A stretch of 16,530 nucleotides of DNA, from contig JAKBBE010000053.1 in assembly GCA_021826035.1 (NCBI GenBank), forward strand, positions 1 through 16,530, in the 5' to 3' direction. Below, piece after piece: positions 1 to 7,513 of the stretch. Made by a program: the position numbers and the translations under genes. Source of the stretch: Pseudomonadota bacterium (lineage in GTDB: Bacteria; Pseudomonadota; Gammaproteobacteria; Steroidobacterales; Steroidobacteraceae). The stretch's first letter is position 1. Each line of letters starts with the position of its first letter. The notes under the pieces were generated by a model that was not told where the DNA came from, searched no databases, and worked only from the letters and a program-made list of their open reading frames with translations.

Positions 1-104
1 CGGACCTCAGCACCGCCTCGGTGCTCAAGGTGTCCGCCCAGGGGACCTACAACGCCAATGGCACGCTGACGGTCTCGCACATGGCCGTCATGCTCAACAA
101 CTAA
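1..104 (+). CDS. C-terminal end of a DUF4382-type (probable lipo)protein, partial
   Basis: Only the last 33 codons are present, in the frame starting at base 3 and ending with TAA at 102-104. The visible tail reads DLSTASVLKV, then GTYNANGTLTV and MAVMLNN. The pattern A-S-V...G-x-Y-x-A-x-G-T-x-T-V...V-x-L resembles the C-terminal beta-strand repeat of long DUF4382/DUF5666-type bacterial lipoproteins, from memory of the family. That assignment is supported inside the window: the next gene (461-919) looks like the N-terminal half of such a protein, and a decayed copy of this same tail lies at 14342-14465. Function of the family is unknown; it is probably cell-envelope located. The gene itself looks intact here. 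Coding is clear; the family name is moderately sure. Confidence 0.6.
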   Translation, partial: DLSTASVLKVSAQGTYNANGTLTVSHMAVMLNN

Positions 105-115
105 CGCAAGCGCTG

Positions 116-151
116 CGCCGGCGTCCGCCCGCTCCGGGGCGGACGCCGGCG
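116..151 (+). terminator. Perfect 15-bp GC hairpin after the first gene
   Basis: Arms at 116-130 and 137-151 are perfectly complementary over 15 bp, with a 6-base loop (GCTCCG). The hairpin starts 12 bases after the TAA of the upstream gene, the position expected of a terminator. No T-run follows, so it is not a classical intrinsic terminator; it may act as a 3'-end stabiliser or a weak terminator. Confidence 0.5.
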
Positions 152-460
152 GCTCGCCCCGCCGCGTCCGCGTTTCCGTTCGGACCGCTTCGACCTTCAC
201 TCGCACTTCAACCGTACGCGCCCGTCCGTGGGGCAAGCGCCGGCCTCGCGGCAAGCCCAGCCGGGCCGCGTTCCTGTCGTGATCATCCACAGCTTTGCAG
301 CCCGCACGCCGCAGCGCAGTATGCGGGCGACACGCCGCCCGGGTGCCCGGCCCGCAGAACGCGTGAGGGGTCTGAGCGCCGTGCGGATCTGCGCCTCGCG
401 CCCGAGTCCACCCGCTCCCCGCGAGCGCCGTGACCCTTGGCCCTTGCGGAGGTTTCAACC
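152..460. other. Intergenic stretch without a recognisable gene
   Basis: About 310 bases of GC-rich DNA between the hairpin and the ribosome-binding site of the decayed lipoprotein gene. The open frames here are arginine/proline-rich and unlike real proteins. I see no convincing -35/-10 pair, tRNA or repeat. The promoter of the pseudogene at 461 may once have been here. Confidence 0.4.
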
Positions 461-919
461 ATGGACAAGACACGTGAGCTGTCCCACCGGATGCGGGGTG
501 GAGTCGGCGTTCTGTGGTATGGACTTACCATGTCGGCGCTGCTGGCGCTGTCGGGCTGCTGAGCCGGCTCCGGCTCGGGTATGTTCGCGAGCGGCCCCTC
601 GCCCTCGAGCAAGCAGAGTCCCTGAAACGGCTGCGGCACCGCGGTGGCATCGCTGGCGGATGCGCCGCGGGATGTCGTCGGCCACATCGTCTAGGTCGAC
701 TCCCTCAGCCTCACTCGCTCGAACGGCGCCGTCGTCCAGAGGATCCCGGCGGTCTCCCAGGTCGACGTCTCGCAACTGGTGATCCTCTCGCAGATCCTCA
801 CCGCCGATCAGGTGCCACAGGGCAGCTACAGCGCCACGCAGCAGACGCTCGAGCACAGCCAAACCGATATCGTGCTCAGCACCGCCTGGGAGCAGGCATC
901 TGCTGGCAGGAGCTGCTGA
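461..919 (+). pseudogene. Decayed DUF4382-type lipoprotein gene, N-terminal half, three in-frame stops
   Basis: A good Shine-Dalgarno (GGAGG, 448-452) precedes ATG 461. The first 33 codons give a lipoprotein signal ending in the lipobox LALSGC, and the codon after the lipid-anchor Cys is TGA (560-562). The same frame continues as a Gly/Ser-rich linker (GSGSGMFASGPS), has TGA at 623-625, then a DUF4382-like core: SLADAPRDVVGHIV, TAG at 692-694, VDSLSLTRSNGAVVQ, VDVSQLVILSQIL, VPQGSYSATQQTLEHS and QTDIVLS. It ends at TGA 917-919. The D-A-P motif, the V-D-S-x-S-L-T-R strand and the G-x-Y turn are typical of the family. No frameshift is needed across the 450 bases; damage is by nonsense codons only. 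The C-terminal two-thirds expected of such a protein is missing; a matching tail lies at 14342-14465. Non-functional unless the stops are assembly errors or recoded. Confidence 0.7.
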
Positions 920-1030
920 GGTTGCTGCAGTGTCCTGGCGCCGGCGACGCGCCGGATGCGTTTGAGAAGACTGGCTCGAAGTACCGCCCCTGGGCGCGGT
1001 ATCAGGAACGAAACATGGCGTCGAGACGCG

Positions 1031-1098
1031 GCGAGGCGCCTCGCCGAAGGCCATCGCGCCGCGGCTTCAAGGCCGGAGCTCGCTGCGGCCAGCCGCAG
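1031..1098. repeat. Palindrome and hairpin downstream of the minus-strand secreted-protein gene
   Basis: A perfect 14-base palindrome (GCGAGGCGCCTCGC) occupies 1031-1044. A 7-bp stem with a 2-base loop (CTGCGGC-CA-GCCGCAG) occupies 1083-1098, just beyond the stop of the minus-strand gene ending at 1105. They may form the 3' end of that transcript. Neither has a following T-run on the minus strand, so termination is only a possibility. The rest of 920-1104 shows no gene. Confidence 0.35.
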
Positions 1099-1104
1099 AC
1101 CGGG

Positions 1105-1635
1105 TCACTCCCTCACCCCGTCTCCGGCCACTTCGACTTTCCAGGTCTTGCCATCCTTGGAACTTTGAATCTCGACATGCACGCGAGCCGGCGGATCCCA
1201 GCGGTAAACAATCCGCTCGGTGATCGGCTTGCCCGGTCGCGCCGGCTGTCCGTACTCGATCCAGGTGTTCCCATCGATCGTCATCCGCGACACCAGCAGG
1301 TCCTTCGCCGGCGCGCCGCTCGCGAACAGCTCGTAGTGCCAGAAGCTGTGGTCCTCGCTATTGTACGTATCCACGACCAGGGACTCGACCGGCTTGCCGC
1401 CCCAGACGTTGCTGAACGTACATTCCAGATACAGTCGATTCGGCGACCATCGGCAATCTTCGTTCCAGGTAAACGACACGCGCTTGCCGTGCTCGCGCGA
1501 TGTCCCGTGAAACACCCATCGGCCGACCGAAGGCTCGAGTTTGGCGAGCGCCGGTGGATTGAACTTCGCATTCGCGGCCCATGCGCTCGAGAGAAGCCCC
1601 AGTGCGGCAGCCACTGACACCAACGCCCTTCTCAT
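1105..1635 (-). CDS. Small secreted protein, possibly DUF1579/calycin-like
   Basis: 176 residues from ATG 1635, preceded by GAGGTG at a good distance. Longer in-frame starts extend into noise, and this start opens directly with a signal peptide (MRRALVSVAA...SAWAANA, cleavage near residue 20-23), so the protein is probably periplasmic. The mature part is rich in Trp and alternating strands: L-x-P-S-V-G-R-W-x-F-H-G (33-44), RLYLECTFS (67-75), SFWHYELF (97-104), a WIEYG strand (125-129) and ERIVYRWDPP (140-149). The opening G-R-W, strands of even length and two Cys (61 and 72) are reminiscent of small beta-barrel DUF1579/calycin-type proteins, but I cannot name the family firmly. It is the last gene on the minus strand, 251 bases after gabT, so it may be outside the catabolic transcript. 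No catalytic motif seen. Confidence 0.7.
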   Translation of the reverse strand: MRRALVSVAAALGLLSSAWAANAKFNPPALAKLEPSVGRWVFHGTSREHGKRVSFTWNEDCRWSPNRLYLECTFSNVWGGKPVESLVVDTYNSEDHSFWHYELFASGAPAKDLLVSRMTIDGNTWIEYGQPARPGKPITERIVYRWDPPARVHVEIQSSKDGKTWKVEVAGDGVRE

Positions 1636-1886
1636 CGTTCGCCACCTCGCTGTTGCGCCAGCTCCTCCCGTCGGTCGTAGAATACTCGCGCCGTCGATGC
1701 CCGGGTACCGGCGACTGCGGTGTTGAGACACCCGTGTGTCCTGCACCGACTGAGGCGAATCCGACAGCATTCGAGCTCGTCTCAGAGCACCCAATTGACC
1801 GTACAGCTTGTGCGGAAGCCGGTCGCTCTGCAGCCCCTGCGCCTCGCGGCCTCGATCGGTGGGTCCAGGGCCACCACGGTGCCATC
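1636..1886. other. Gap between gabT and the secreted-protein gene
   Basis: 251 bases with no convincing gene. A small inverted repeat (GACAC-CCGT-GTGTC) lies near 1727-1740. On the minus strand a TATTCT hexamer near 1678-1683 could be a -10 box for the secreted-protein gene, but no matching -35 is evident. I see no clear terminator for gabT. Confidence 0.3.
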
Positions 1887-3170
1887 TCATAGGCTGAGCG
1901 CCTTCTGCAACTTTCCGAGACCTTCTTCAAGCATATGATCCGAGATGGTGAGCGGCACCAGGATGCGGATGGTCTCACCCTGCAGTCCGCACGACAGCAG
2001 GATCAGCCCCTCAGTCAGCGCCCGCTGGGTCGCACGCTTGGCACCGGGGCCGTCGGGTTCCCCCCCCGGGGCGCTGTCTAGGACATCAAACCCGATCATT
2101 GCCCCGAGGCCGCGGATGTTGCCGATCGCAACGCCATTGCCGCGCGTGGCCAGAGTTTCGAGCCGCCGCCGGATGTGCACGCCGATGGCTTGCGCACGCA
2201 CCAGCAGATTTTCCTCCTCCATGATGTCCAGTACGGCAAGCGCAGCTGCACAGCCGATCGGGGAACCGCCGTACGTGCCGCCGAGTCCACCGGGCTCGAC
2301 CGCGTCCATGACCGCGGCGCGCCCCAGCACGGCGGAAAGCGGAAATCCCCCTGCGAGCGACTTGGCGAGCGTGACCAGATCCGGTTCGACGTCGGCATGC
2401 TCGATGGCGAACATCCGCCCAGTACGCCCGAAGCCCGATTGGATCTCATCGGCGATCAGGAGGATGCCGTGAGTGTCGCAGAGCTTTCTCAGAGCGATGA
2501 GCAGCTCCGGCGGTGCGACGTTGAATCCCCCCTCGCCCTGAACCGGCTCGATGATGAAGGCCGCGACACGAGACGGCTCGACGTCACTACGCAGAAGCAG
2601 CTCCAGAGCGCGTAGACTATCCTGCACGCTCACCCCCCGATGCGCGGACGGGAAAGGAATGCGGAATATTCCCGGCAGCGCCACATCGAGTCCATGTTTG
2701 TATGGCACCGCACGCCCGGTCAGCGCCACACCGAGACTCGTGCGGCCATGGAATGCACCGCTGAAGGCGATGATCGCCGTGCGTCCGGTCGCGACGCGCG
2801 CGATCTTCACCGCCGCTTCCACCGCTTCGACACCAGTGGTCAGCAGCAGGCTCTTGGCCGGGCCCGAGAAGGGTGCAATGTCGCCCAGGCGTTCGGCCAG
2901 CCGGATATAGGACTCATAGGCCATAACCTGGAAGGACGTGTGCGTGAAGCGTTGCAGCTGCTCCGTCACGGCGGCGATGACTTTGGGATGGCGATGTCCG
3001 GTGGCCAATACGCCGATGCCGCCTGCGAAGTCGATGTACCGACGGCCCAGCGAATCCCAGACTTCGGCGTTCTCGGCACGCACGGCGAACTCCGGGGTGG
3101 CGCTAGCCACACCGCGCGCCACGGCAGCAGACCGACGGGCATTGATGTCATTAGTGTCTTGCGTTCCCAT
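1887..3170 (-). CDS. gabT: 4-aminobutyrate aminotransferase (class III, PLP-dependent)
   Basis: 427 residues from ATG 3170, preceded by AGAGAG; the upstream in-frame extension is not protein-like. Length and sequence match E. coli GabT closely along the whole chain (YIDFAGGIGVLATGH at 45-59, AFHGRTSLGVALTG at 139-152, EPVQGEGGF at 208-216, RILVPLTI at 402-409). It would transfer the amino group of GABA to 2-oxoglutarate, giving succinate semialdehyde and glutamate in the cytoplasm. By alignment with E. coli: Schiff-base Lys270 (LAKSLAGG), Asp241 on the PLP ring nitrogen (IADEIQSGFGRTG), substrate carboxylate Arg143 and its partner Glu213. Two cofactor-site changes: the phosphate-binding Ser of the usual TTGSEA motif is Val114, and the ring-stacking Tyr is Phe140. 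It may therefore prefer a related omega-amino acid. It lies downstream of the TonB receptor on the same strand and serves with GabP on the opposite strand. No gabD is present. Confidence 0.93.
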   Translation of the reverse strand: MGTQDTNDINARRSAAVARGVASATPEFAVRAENAEVWDSLGRRYIDFAGGIGVLATGHRHPKVIAAVTEQLQRFTHTSFQVMAYESYIRLAERLGDIAPFSGPAKSLLLTTGVEAVEAAVKIARVATGRTAIIAFSGAFHGRTSLGVALTGRAVPYKHGLDVALPGIFRIPFPSAHRGVSVQDSLRALELLLRSDVEPSRVAAFIIEPVQGEGGFNVAPPELLIALRKLCDTHGILLIADEIQSGFGRTGRMFAIEHADVEPDLVTLAKSLAGGFPLSAVLGRAAVMDAVEPGGLGGTYGGSPIGCAAALAVLDIMEEENLLVRAQAIGVHIRRRLETLATRGNGVAIGNIRGLGAMIGFDVLDSAPGGEPDGPGAKRATQRALTEGLILLSCGLQGETIRILVPLTISDHMLEEGLGKLQKALSL

Positions 3171-3477
3171 GTTGAATCTCTCTAATTGGACTAATCGCCT
3201 TGGGCACCTGCCGCTCGGCGATGTGGCGGAAGCCACGCAGTGTGTTCGAACGGCTGAAGCACCGGAGGACCTGCTCCAGCCGCTCGCGTACGTCGTGAGC
3301 GGCAGGAATGTCCCCGCGACGGCGCTGCGCGTGCCCGCACACATATGAGACATTCCAATTCTCGGCAAGCGTGACGAGCCGCGCAGCCGTCTCCGCGCGC
3401 GACTCGACGAAGCGCCGCTCCTGAAGCAATCGGCACAACCGCATGAGCTTGGCTTCTACAGGCGATGAACCAGCCAT
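3151..3477 (-). CDS. Hypothetical 108-residue protein overlapping the start of gabT
   Basis: An open frame from ATG 3477 (MAGSSPVEAKLMRL...) ends with TAA at 3151-3153, inside gabT, overlapping its start by 20 bases. TTG starts slightly upstream are possible. Codons are mostly G/C-ending (CTC GTC, GAG CGG CTG GAG CAG GTC CTC) and the predicted chain is helical and charged: RLLQERRFVESRAETAARL at 14-32, then VRERLEQVLRCF. That is more protein-like than the competing frames. I recognise no domain, and there is no strong ribosome-binding site. It lies between the TonB receptor and gabT on the same strand; if real, the overlap would couple its translation to gabT. It could equally be a gene relic or non-coding. 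Confidence 0.4.
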   Translation of the reverse strand: MAGSSPVEAKLMRLCRLLQERRFVESRAETAARLVTLAENWNVSYVCGHAQRRRGDIPAAHDVRERLEQVLRCFSRSNTLRGFRHIAERQVPKAISPIREIQHGNARH

Positions 3478-3525
3478 GCTCTCGGTACGCAAGCCAACCC
3501 TGCCGTTCAATAGACCAGAGCCGCA

Positions 3526-6324
3526 TCAGAAGCTGTACGTGTATCGCACCCCGAGCACCCTGGGTCTGATGGGCGTCTGTGCCACGATGAAATTATCTGT
3601 GCTGGTAAACACTACCGCGTTTGAATTGCTCAGATTTTCGCCGTAGGCGGACAGCGACCAATGATCCTTCGACACCCCGATCGAAGCCGCATAGGTCGTG
3701 TACGCGGGGTCCTCGAACCTAATCCTCGCGGTCCCCACGGTAACGCCCGGAACGAAAGGCGGATTCGAGCCGGCTTGAGTGAAGGAGTGCCCCGTGTGCA
3801 CCATACCCACTTGCAGATGCCCCACGGCCCCGTTCAGGTAGTCAAAGTAGGACGGGGCGGAAATCGGGAAATCGTAGCGCAGCAGCAACGTAAGTCGCAT
3901 CGGCGGCGAATTGGCAGTCGGTGCGCCGCGCGGGCCGAAGGGGTTGCCGGTCGGGCTGCAACTGGTGGGTCCCGCAGCACATACTTCGGTAATCGGCTTG
4001 CCGTAATTTACGCTCGTGGGATTATTGTCGATGAGCGCCGGCGAATTGGTCTGCTCGCTGCTGTTCCAGGCGCCCGATCCCTCGAGCTTCAGACCACGCC
4101 AGATCTGGGCGATGAATGACGTTTCCACGCCATTGATGAGAAAGTTCTGTCCATTGGTGTTGAAGAAGATCGTGCCGGTGAGACCAGGGTCGAAAAACTC
4201 GACCTGCACATTATTCCAGTCCTCCCGATAGACGGAGCCATCCCACTGAAAATAGCGGTGGAATAGCCGCCAGTTTGTTTTCCAACCCACCTCGTAATTA
4301 TTGAGCTGATCGGGTCGATACGATTCGGGAACTATCAACTGCGGCACGCCGTCCGGGCCCGGAGCGTGCAAGGTCCCTGCGTTGTTGAACCCACCCGGAC
4401 GAAATCCCTGGGAGAACGTGGCGTAAGTCAAGATGTGCTGTTCGTTGCCGAAGAGCGTGGGCGCAACGTGCCAGGAAAGATTCGCCTGATAACGCCAGCC
4501 CTCCTCGGTGTCCTTGAGATTCTGCGCGTTCATGTCGATCGAGAAGGCCGGATTGTGGCAGCCGCCGGGCGGCATTCCGGCCTCGAAGCACCCGAAGCCG
4601 ACCAGAGCGCTGCCGGCGGCACTGTTGAGGAATAGAAAGTGACGCGCCCCCCCTGTCAGAGTCAGGTGCGGCGTCAGGTCGAAGCTGACCGACGCGAATT
4701 CGGCAACCTGACGCTCCTCGCGAACGGCGTCCAGACCGAACGCGGTGCTGCTGGTCTGCAGGCCGGGGTTTTTGGCGTAGCCGGGGAAAGTGCCCTCCAC
4801 GGCGAAGCAACCGGTATTGCCCGGGGTTCCCGGCGCGCCATTCGATGTGCAAGCGGGTACCGTGCGGTACAAGTCCTGGGTCTGATCGTAAATGGTATTG
4901 TCTTCCTCAAAGGCACCGACGATCGCACGCAGACGCCAATTTGACGGAGTCTGCACTCGCACCTCGTGCTGCCAGTGCCGGTCCTGCTGGTGCGACTGTA
5001 CCGGTGCTACTGGCGAGAAGCAGGTTGACCTCAGGCTGGTGTCGCCACCCGTACCCGGCCCGTAACACTCGTAATAGGCGCCATAGACTCCACGGGCATA
5101 GCTCGTGTAGTCGGCCTGAGTGTCCAGATTGCGCGTGAGTAAACCACCGGTGTAGATCAGACTCAGGGGACCGGCTTTACCTTTGAGTGTCCACGCAGTG
5201 TTCGAGTCCCGTTCCTGATGGTACGTCGGGGTGAACAGAACGACTTCGAGCGGGCTCAGCGGCTGGCCGTCCGGAGCATTCGGGTACTGGAAGAACACTC
5301 CTTCGGCATCGAGGCTTTGCCACATCTGGGTAACGAGGAAGCTCCAATCATCATTGACTTGATACAGCGCTTCGATTCGGCCACCTTGGTATGTCACTGG
5401 ATTAATATGGTTCCTGACTAAATCGACGTTGTTGGCGACAGGACTTCCTGGAGGCACGCAATAACCATTGTTCACACCGCCGTCTGGGCATTGTCCATTG
5501 ACGGCCGGGTAGTTTGCATAATGGATGCCGAGATCAGTGTTATGTCGCGTGAATGTTCCCTGCACATTATTGATGTAGCCGCCACGTCGATCACTGTACG
5601 CCACGAAGCGCACAGCCATGTGATGCGGGACCACCGGCAGGTTGAGCACTCCGGTGACCGCTGTATTCGGGTCACCGTGCGCAGTGGTGCCGTAATCTGC
5701 GCTGAAGTTTCCCTCTACCACATCGAGTTTCGGCTTGTTGGTGATGTAGCGGATTGCGCCGGCTTCCGCGCCGGAACCGAATAGTGTTCCCTGCGGCCCC
5801 TCAAGCACCTCGATGCGGTTCATATCCACCGCGTAAATGTCCATGTTCTGATTCGGCATCTGAACGGACTGGTTATCGAGGTAAACGGCCACGTTCGGCC
5901 ACGGCGCGGTATAGCCGCTGAATTGGGTCGCCTGCGAACCGGCGCCGATGCCGCGGATGAATATCTCGTTCTGGCCGGGACCGTTGTCCGCGGAACTGAC
6001 GTTGGGCAGCATTCTGACGTAGTCCTCGAATGAGGAAATATGCAGTTGCTGCATCATCCGCCCGGTGAGGGCCTGCATCGTGACCGGTACGTTCTGAATG
6101 TTCTCGCTGCGGCGGGTGGCGGTTACGATGATTTCTTTCAGACCCACGGAGTGGGCGCGTGGTTTATCGACCTTCCCGAAACGTCCGGCGGGAGTATCGG
6201 GTGTTTGCGGAACCGTAGAGGCTGCGCGCGCGACGTTCGGGTCGGGTACGGGCTGCGCGGCAAGCGTTCCGATGGACACTCCGCTCAGGATGGCTGCAAC
6301 AGCGTATGAGACCTTCGACTTCAT
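3526..6324 (-). CDS. TonB-dependent outer-membrane receptor
   Basis: 932 residues from ATG 6324, with an excellent Shine-Dalgarno (GGGAGGA, about 7 bases upstream). Signal peptide 1-23 (MKSKVSYAVA...GTLAA), a Pro/Ala-rich stretch, the TonB box around 62-69 (LKEIIVTA), a plug domain about 76-200 (NVPVTMQALTG, FIRGIGAGS, RIEVLEGPQGTLFGSGAEAGAIRYITNKP), then a long beta barrel ending in VRYTYSF; a terminal Phe is the normal signal for outer-membrane assembly. It would import a substrate using TonB/ExbBD energy. The subfamily is the large 'other OM substrate' type of Sphingomonas/Steroidobacter-like bacteria, with no siderophore-specific signs. All ten cysteines fall in five close pairs (about 279/289, 420/435, 492/506, 579/589, 782/789) in presumed surface loops. 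It lies 192 bases downstream of the XRE-cupin regulator and upstream of gabT, so its substrate is probably the compound degraded by this locus. Confidence 0.95.
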   Translation of the reverse strand: MKSKVSYAVAAILSGVSIGTLAAQPVPDPNVARAASTVPQTPDTPAGRFGKVDKPRAHSVGLKEIIVTATRRSENIQNVPVTMQALTGRMMQQLHISSFEDYVRMLPNVSSADNGPGQNEIFIRGIGAGSQATQFSGYTAPWPNVAVYLDNQSVQMPNQNMDIYAVDMNRIEVLEGPQGTLFGSGAEAGAIRYITNKPKLDVVEGNFSADYGTTAHGDPNTAVTGVLNLPVVPHHMAVRFVAYSDRRGGYINNVQGTFTRHNTDLGIHYANYPAVNGQCPDGGVNNGYCVPPGSPVANNVDLVRNHINPVTYQGGRIEALYQVNDDWSFLVTQMWQSLDAEGVFFQYPNAPDGQPLSPLEVVLFTPTYHQERDSNTAWTLKGKAGPLSLIYTGGLLTRNLDTQADYTSYARGVYGAYYECYGPGTGGDTSLRSTCFSPVAPVQSHQQDRHWQHEVRVQTPSNWRLRAIVGAFEEDNTIYDQTQDLYRTVPACTSNGAPGTPGNTGCFAVEGTFPGYAKNPGLQTSSTAFGLDAVREERQVAEFASVSFDLTPHLTLTGGARHFLFLNSAAGSALVGFGCFEAGMPPGGCHNPAFSIDMNAQNLKDTEEGWRYQANLSWHVAPTLFGNEQHILTYATFSQGFRPGGFNNAGTLHAPGPDGVPQLIVPESYRPDQLNNYEVGWKTNWRLFHRYFQWDGSVYREDWNNVQVEFFDPGLTGTIFFNTNGQNFLINGVETSFIAQIWRGLKLEGSGAWNSSEQTNSPALIDNNPTSVNYGKPITEVCAAGPTSCSPTGNPFGPRGAPTANSPPMRLTLLLRYDFPISAPSYFDYLNGAVGHLQVGMVHTGHSFTQAGSNPPFVPGVTVGTARIRFEDPAYTTYAASIGVSKDHWSLSAYGENLSNSNAVVFTSTDNFIVAQTPIRPRVLGVRYTYSF

Positions 6325-6516
6325 GGCAAATCCTCCCGAATAGTTCTTCTAGGCCAAGTCGATTCGTTGACCGCATGCGAATTGGAACTGAACGTGCTGC
6401 CGAGGATTGATTGAACCTGTGAATTGATTGCTACGCGAATTCAAACGACGGCTTTCAGCCCGTCGATCGTCTGCCTCCGTGCCGGTGTGATTGACGCCGG
6501 AGAGCCAAATCACCCC
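6325..6516 (-). promoter_or_regulatory. Leader of the TonB receptor with a candidate operator
   Basis: 192 non-coding bases between the regulator stop and the receptor start, visibly richer in A/T than the genes. It holds GAATTGAT (6421-6428), 8 bases, GAATTC (6437-6442), matching an element in the divergent region at 7414-7437. ATTGATTG occurs twice, 17 bases apart (6406-6413 and 6423-6430). An imperfect stem (GACGG...CCGTC with one bulge, about 6447-6464) followed on the minus strand by GTTTGAATT could weakly terminate the regulator transcript. I could not fix a -35/-10 pair. The receptor may have its own promoter here, controlled by the upstream XRE-cupin protein. Confidence 0.45.
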
Positions 6517-7140
6517 TCAATAGCTGGGCGGAGTGATGGCCCACACGACCTCAGCTTCGTCTGGACCCGGATTTCGATAGCGATGCGGGCGGGTACTCTC
6601 GAAACCGAAGCTGTCGCCGGTCTCGAGTAGCACACTCTGGCCATCCACCCACAACTCGAGGCGGCCACGCACGATCACTCCGGCCTCCTCGCTCGAGTGC
6701 GAATACGGCTCCTCCCCTGAAGAAGCACCGGGCGCCAGACGGCACAGCACCAACTCGAGACTCCCTTTGAGGGAGGGACTGAGTAATTCATCCACGATTC
6801 CTGTGGAGTAGTCGATGCGCCGCCGCCGCGAACGACGAACCACCAGGCCTCGCTCCTGGGGACGCACCGTGTCCGCCTCGAAGAACCAGCCGATGGTGAC
6901 GCCCAGTGCCTGCGCAATCGACATCAACGCCTTGATGGAGGGCATCGCCTTTTGCCGCTCCACCATACTCAGATATCCGACCGACAGACCACTGGTGGCA
7001 GCGAGGTCGCTCAACGTCAGGTTGCGCGCCTTGCGCAGCCCGCGGATTTCAGTGCCCAGATCGCTCGTCATGACCTCGGACGCATCCGTGGCTTCGGGCT
7101 GTGCCGAAGGCATCAGGGCGCGACTCTGTCGGCTATTCAT
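6517..7140 (-). CDS. XRE-family HTH regulator with C-terminal cupin (PuuR-type)
   Basis: 207 residues from ATG 7140; the ribosome site is weak (GAAGAA), and ATG at 7071 (residue 24, after CGAGG) is an alternative start. Residues about 28-85 form a XRE/Cro helix-turn-helix (IRGLRKARNLTLSDLAATSGLS, then YLSMVERQKAMPSIKAL...ALGV). Residues about 130-203 form a cupin barrel with EEPYSHSSEEAGVIVRG (possible ligands His148 and Glu152), GDSFGF and RPHRYRN (His186). This architecture is that of E. coli PuuR, repressor of putrescine/GABA catabolism, and of related regulators of amino-acid and amine pathways, in which the cupin senses a small ligand. It is divergent from the FAD oxidoreductase and upstream of the TonB receptor and gabT, so it is the likely local regulator, probably a repressor relieved by the substrate or an intermediate. 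Confidence 0.9.
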   Translation of the reverse strand: MNSRQSRALMPSAQPEATDASEVMTSDLGTEIRGLRKARNLTLSDLAATSGLSVGYLSMVERQKAMPSIKALMSIAQALGVTIGWFFEADTVRPQERGLVVRRSRRRRIDYSTGIVDELLSPSLKGSLELVLCRLAPGASSGEEPYSHSSEEAGVIVRGRLELWVDGQSVLLETGDSFGFESTRPHRYRNPGPDEAEVVWAITPPSY

Positions 7141-7513
7141 GTTCTTCGGTCGTCGTGGACCATTGCCGTCTGGCCAAATTCCAACCTCCCGCCGGACCGT
7201 GTCCTGGCGCCCCGGGCAAGGCGTGGCGCCTACACGATGCGCCCCCCAGTTTCATAAGGCGCGCCTCTCCGGGTCCCACCGCAGTCTGCCGCAACATCAG
7301 ACCGCACTCCGCAAAGTCCGCTCAGACTCGCCAAACCCACAACTCTCACAAAATGGGCGTAACCCGATGTCAGCACTCGAATTTCGCCCGTACGCGGTTC
7401 TCTCGCACCGTTGGAAATTGATGCGTGATTGAAATTCGACGCCAAAAATTTCACTAGAGTTATGGTAAAGTGGCAAAAAAGTTTTATCAAGCACAAATCA
7501 AGACGGGGTCAAC
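7141..7513. promoter_or_regulatory. Divergent control region between regulator and FAD oxidoreductase
   Basis: 373 bases without a convincing gene. The half next to the oxidoreductase (7370-7500) turns markedly A/T-rich. It carries four GAAATT/AATTTC half-sites: 7380-7385 (inside the odd palindrome CGAATTTCG, 7378-7386), 7414-7419, 7431-7436 and 7447-7452; the last three are 16-17 bases apart. TGAAATT (7430-7436) and AATTTCA (7447-7453) form a perfect 7-bp inverted repeat. GAAATTGAT-N8-GAAATTC (7414-7437) recurs, one base shorter in each half, upstream of the TonB receptor. This is the natural binding site for the XRE-cupin protein. TATGGT (7461-7466) may be part of a plus-strand promoter, but I find no good -35. 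Confidence 0.5.

Noticed and set aside
560..562. Selenocysteine or recoding at the TGA after the lipobox
   Set aside because: No convincing SECIS-like hairpin was identified and two more stops follow in the same frame; decay or sequence error is simpler.
228..1617. Long overlapping open frames on both strands
   Set aside because: Arg/Ala/Pro-rich products typical of stop-poor GC-rich DNA; the real signals here are the lipoprotein pseudogene and the secreted-protein gene.
5195..5215. tRNA T-loop-like string (GTTCGAGTCCC)
   Set aside because: It lies inside the TonB receptor coding sequence, and no acceptor or anticodon stem can be formed around it.
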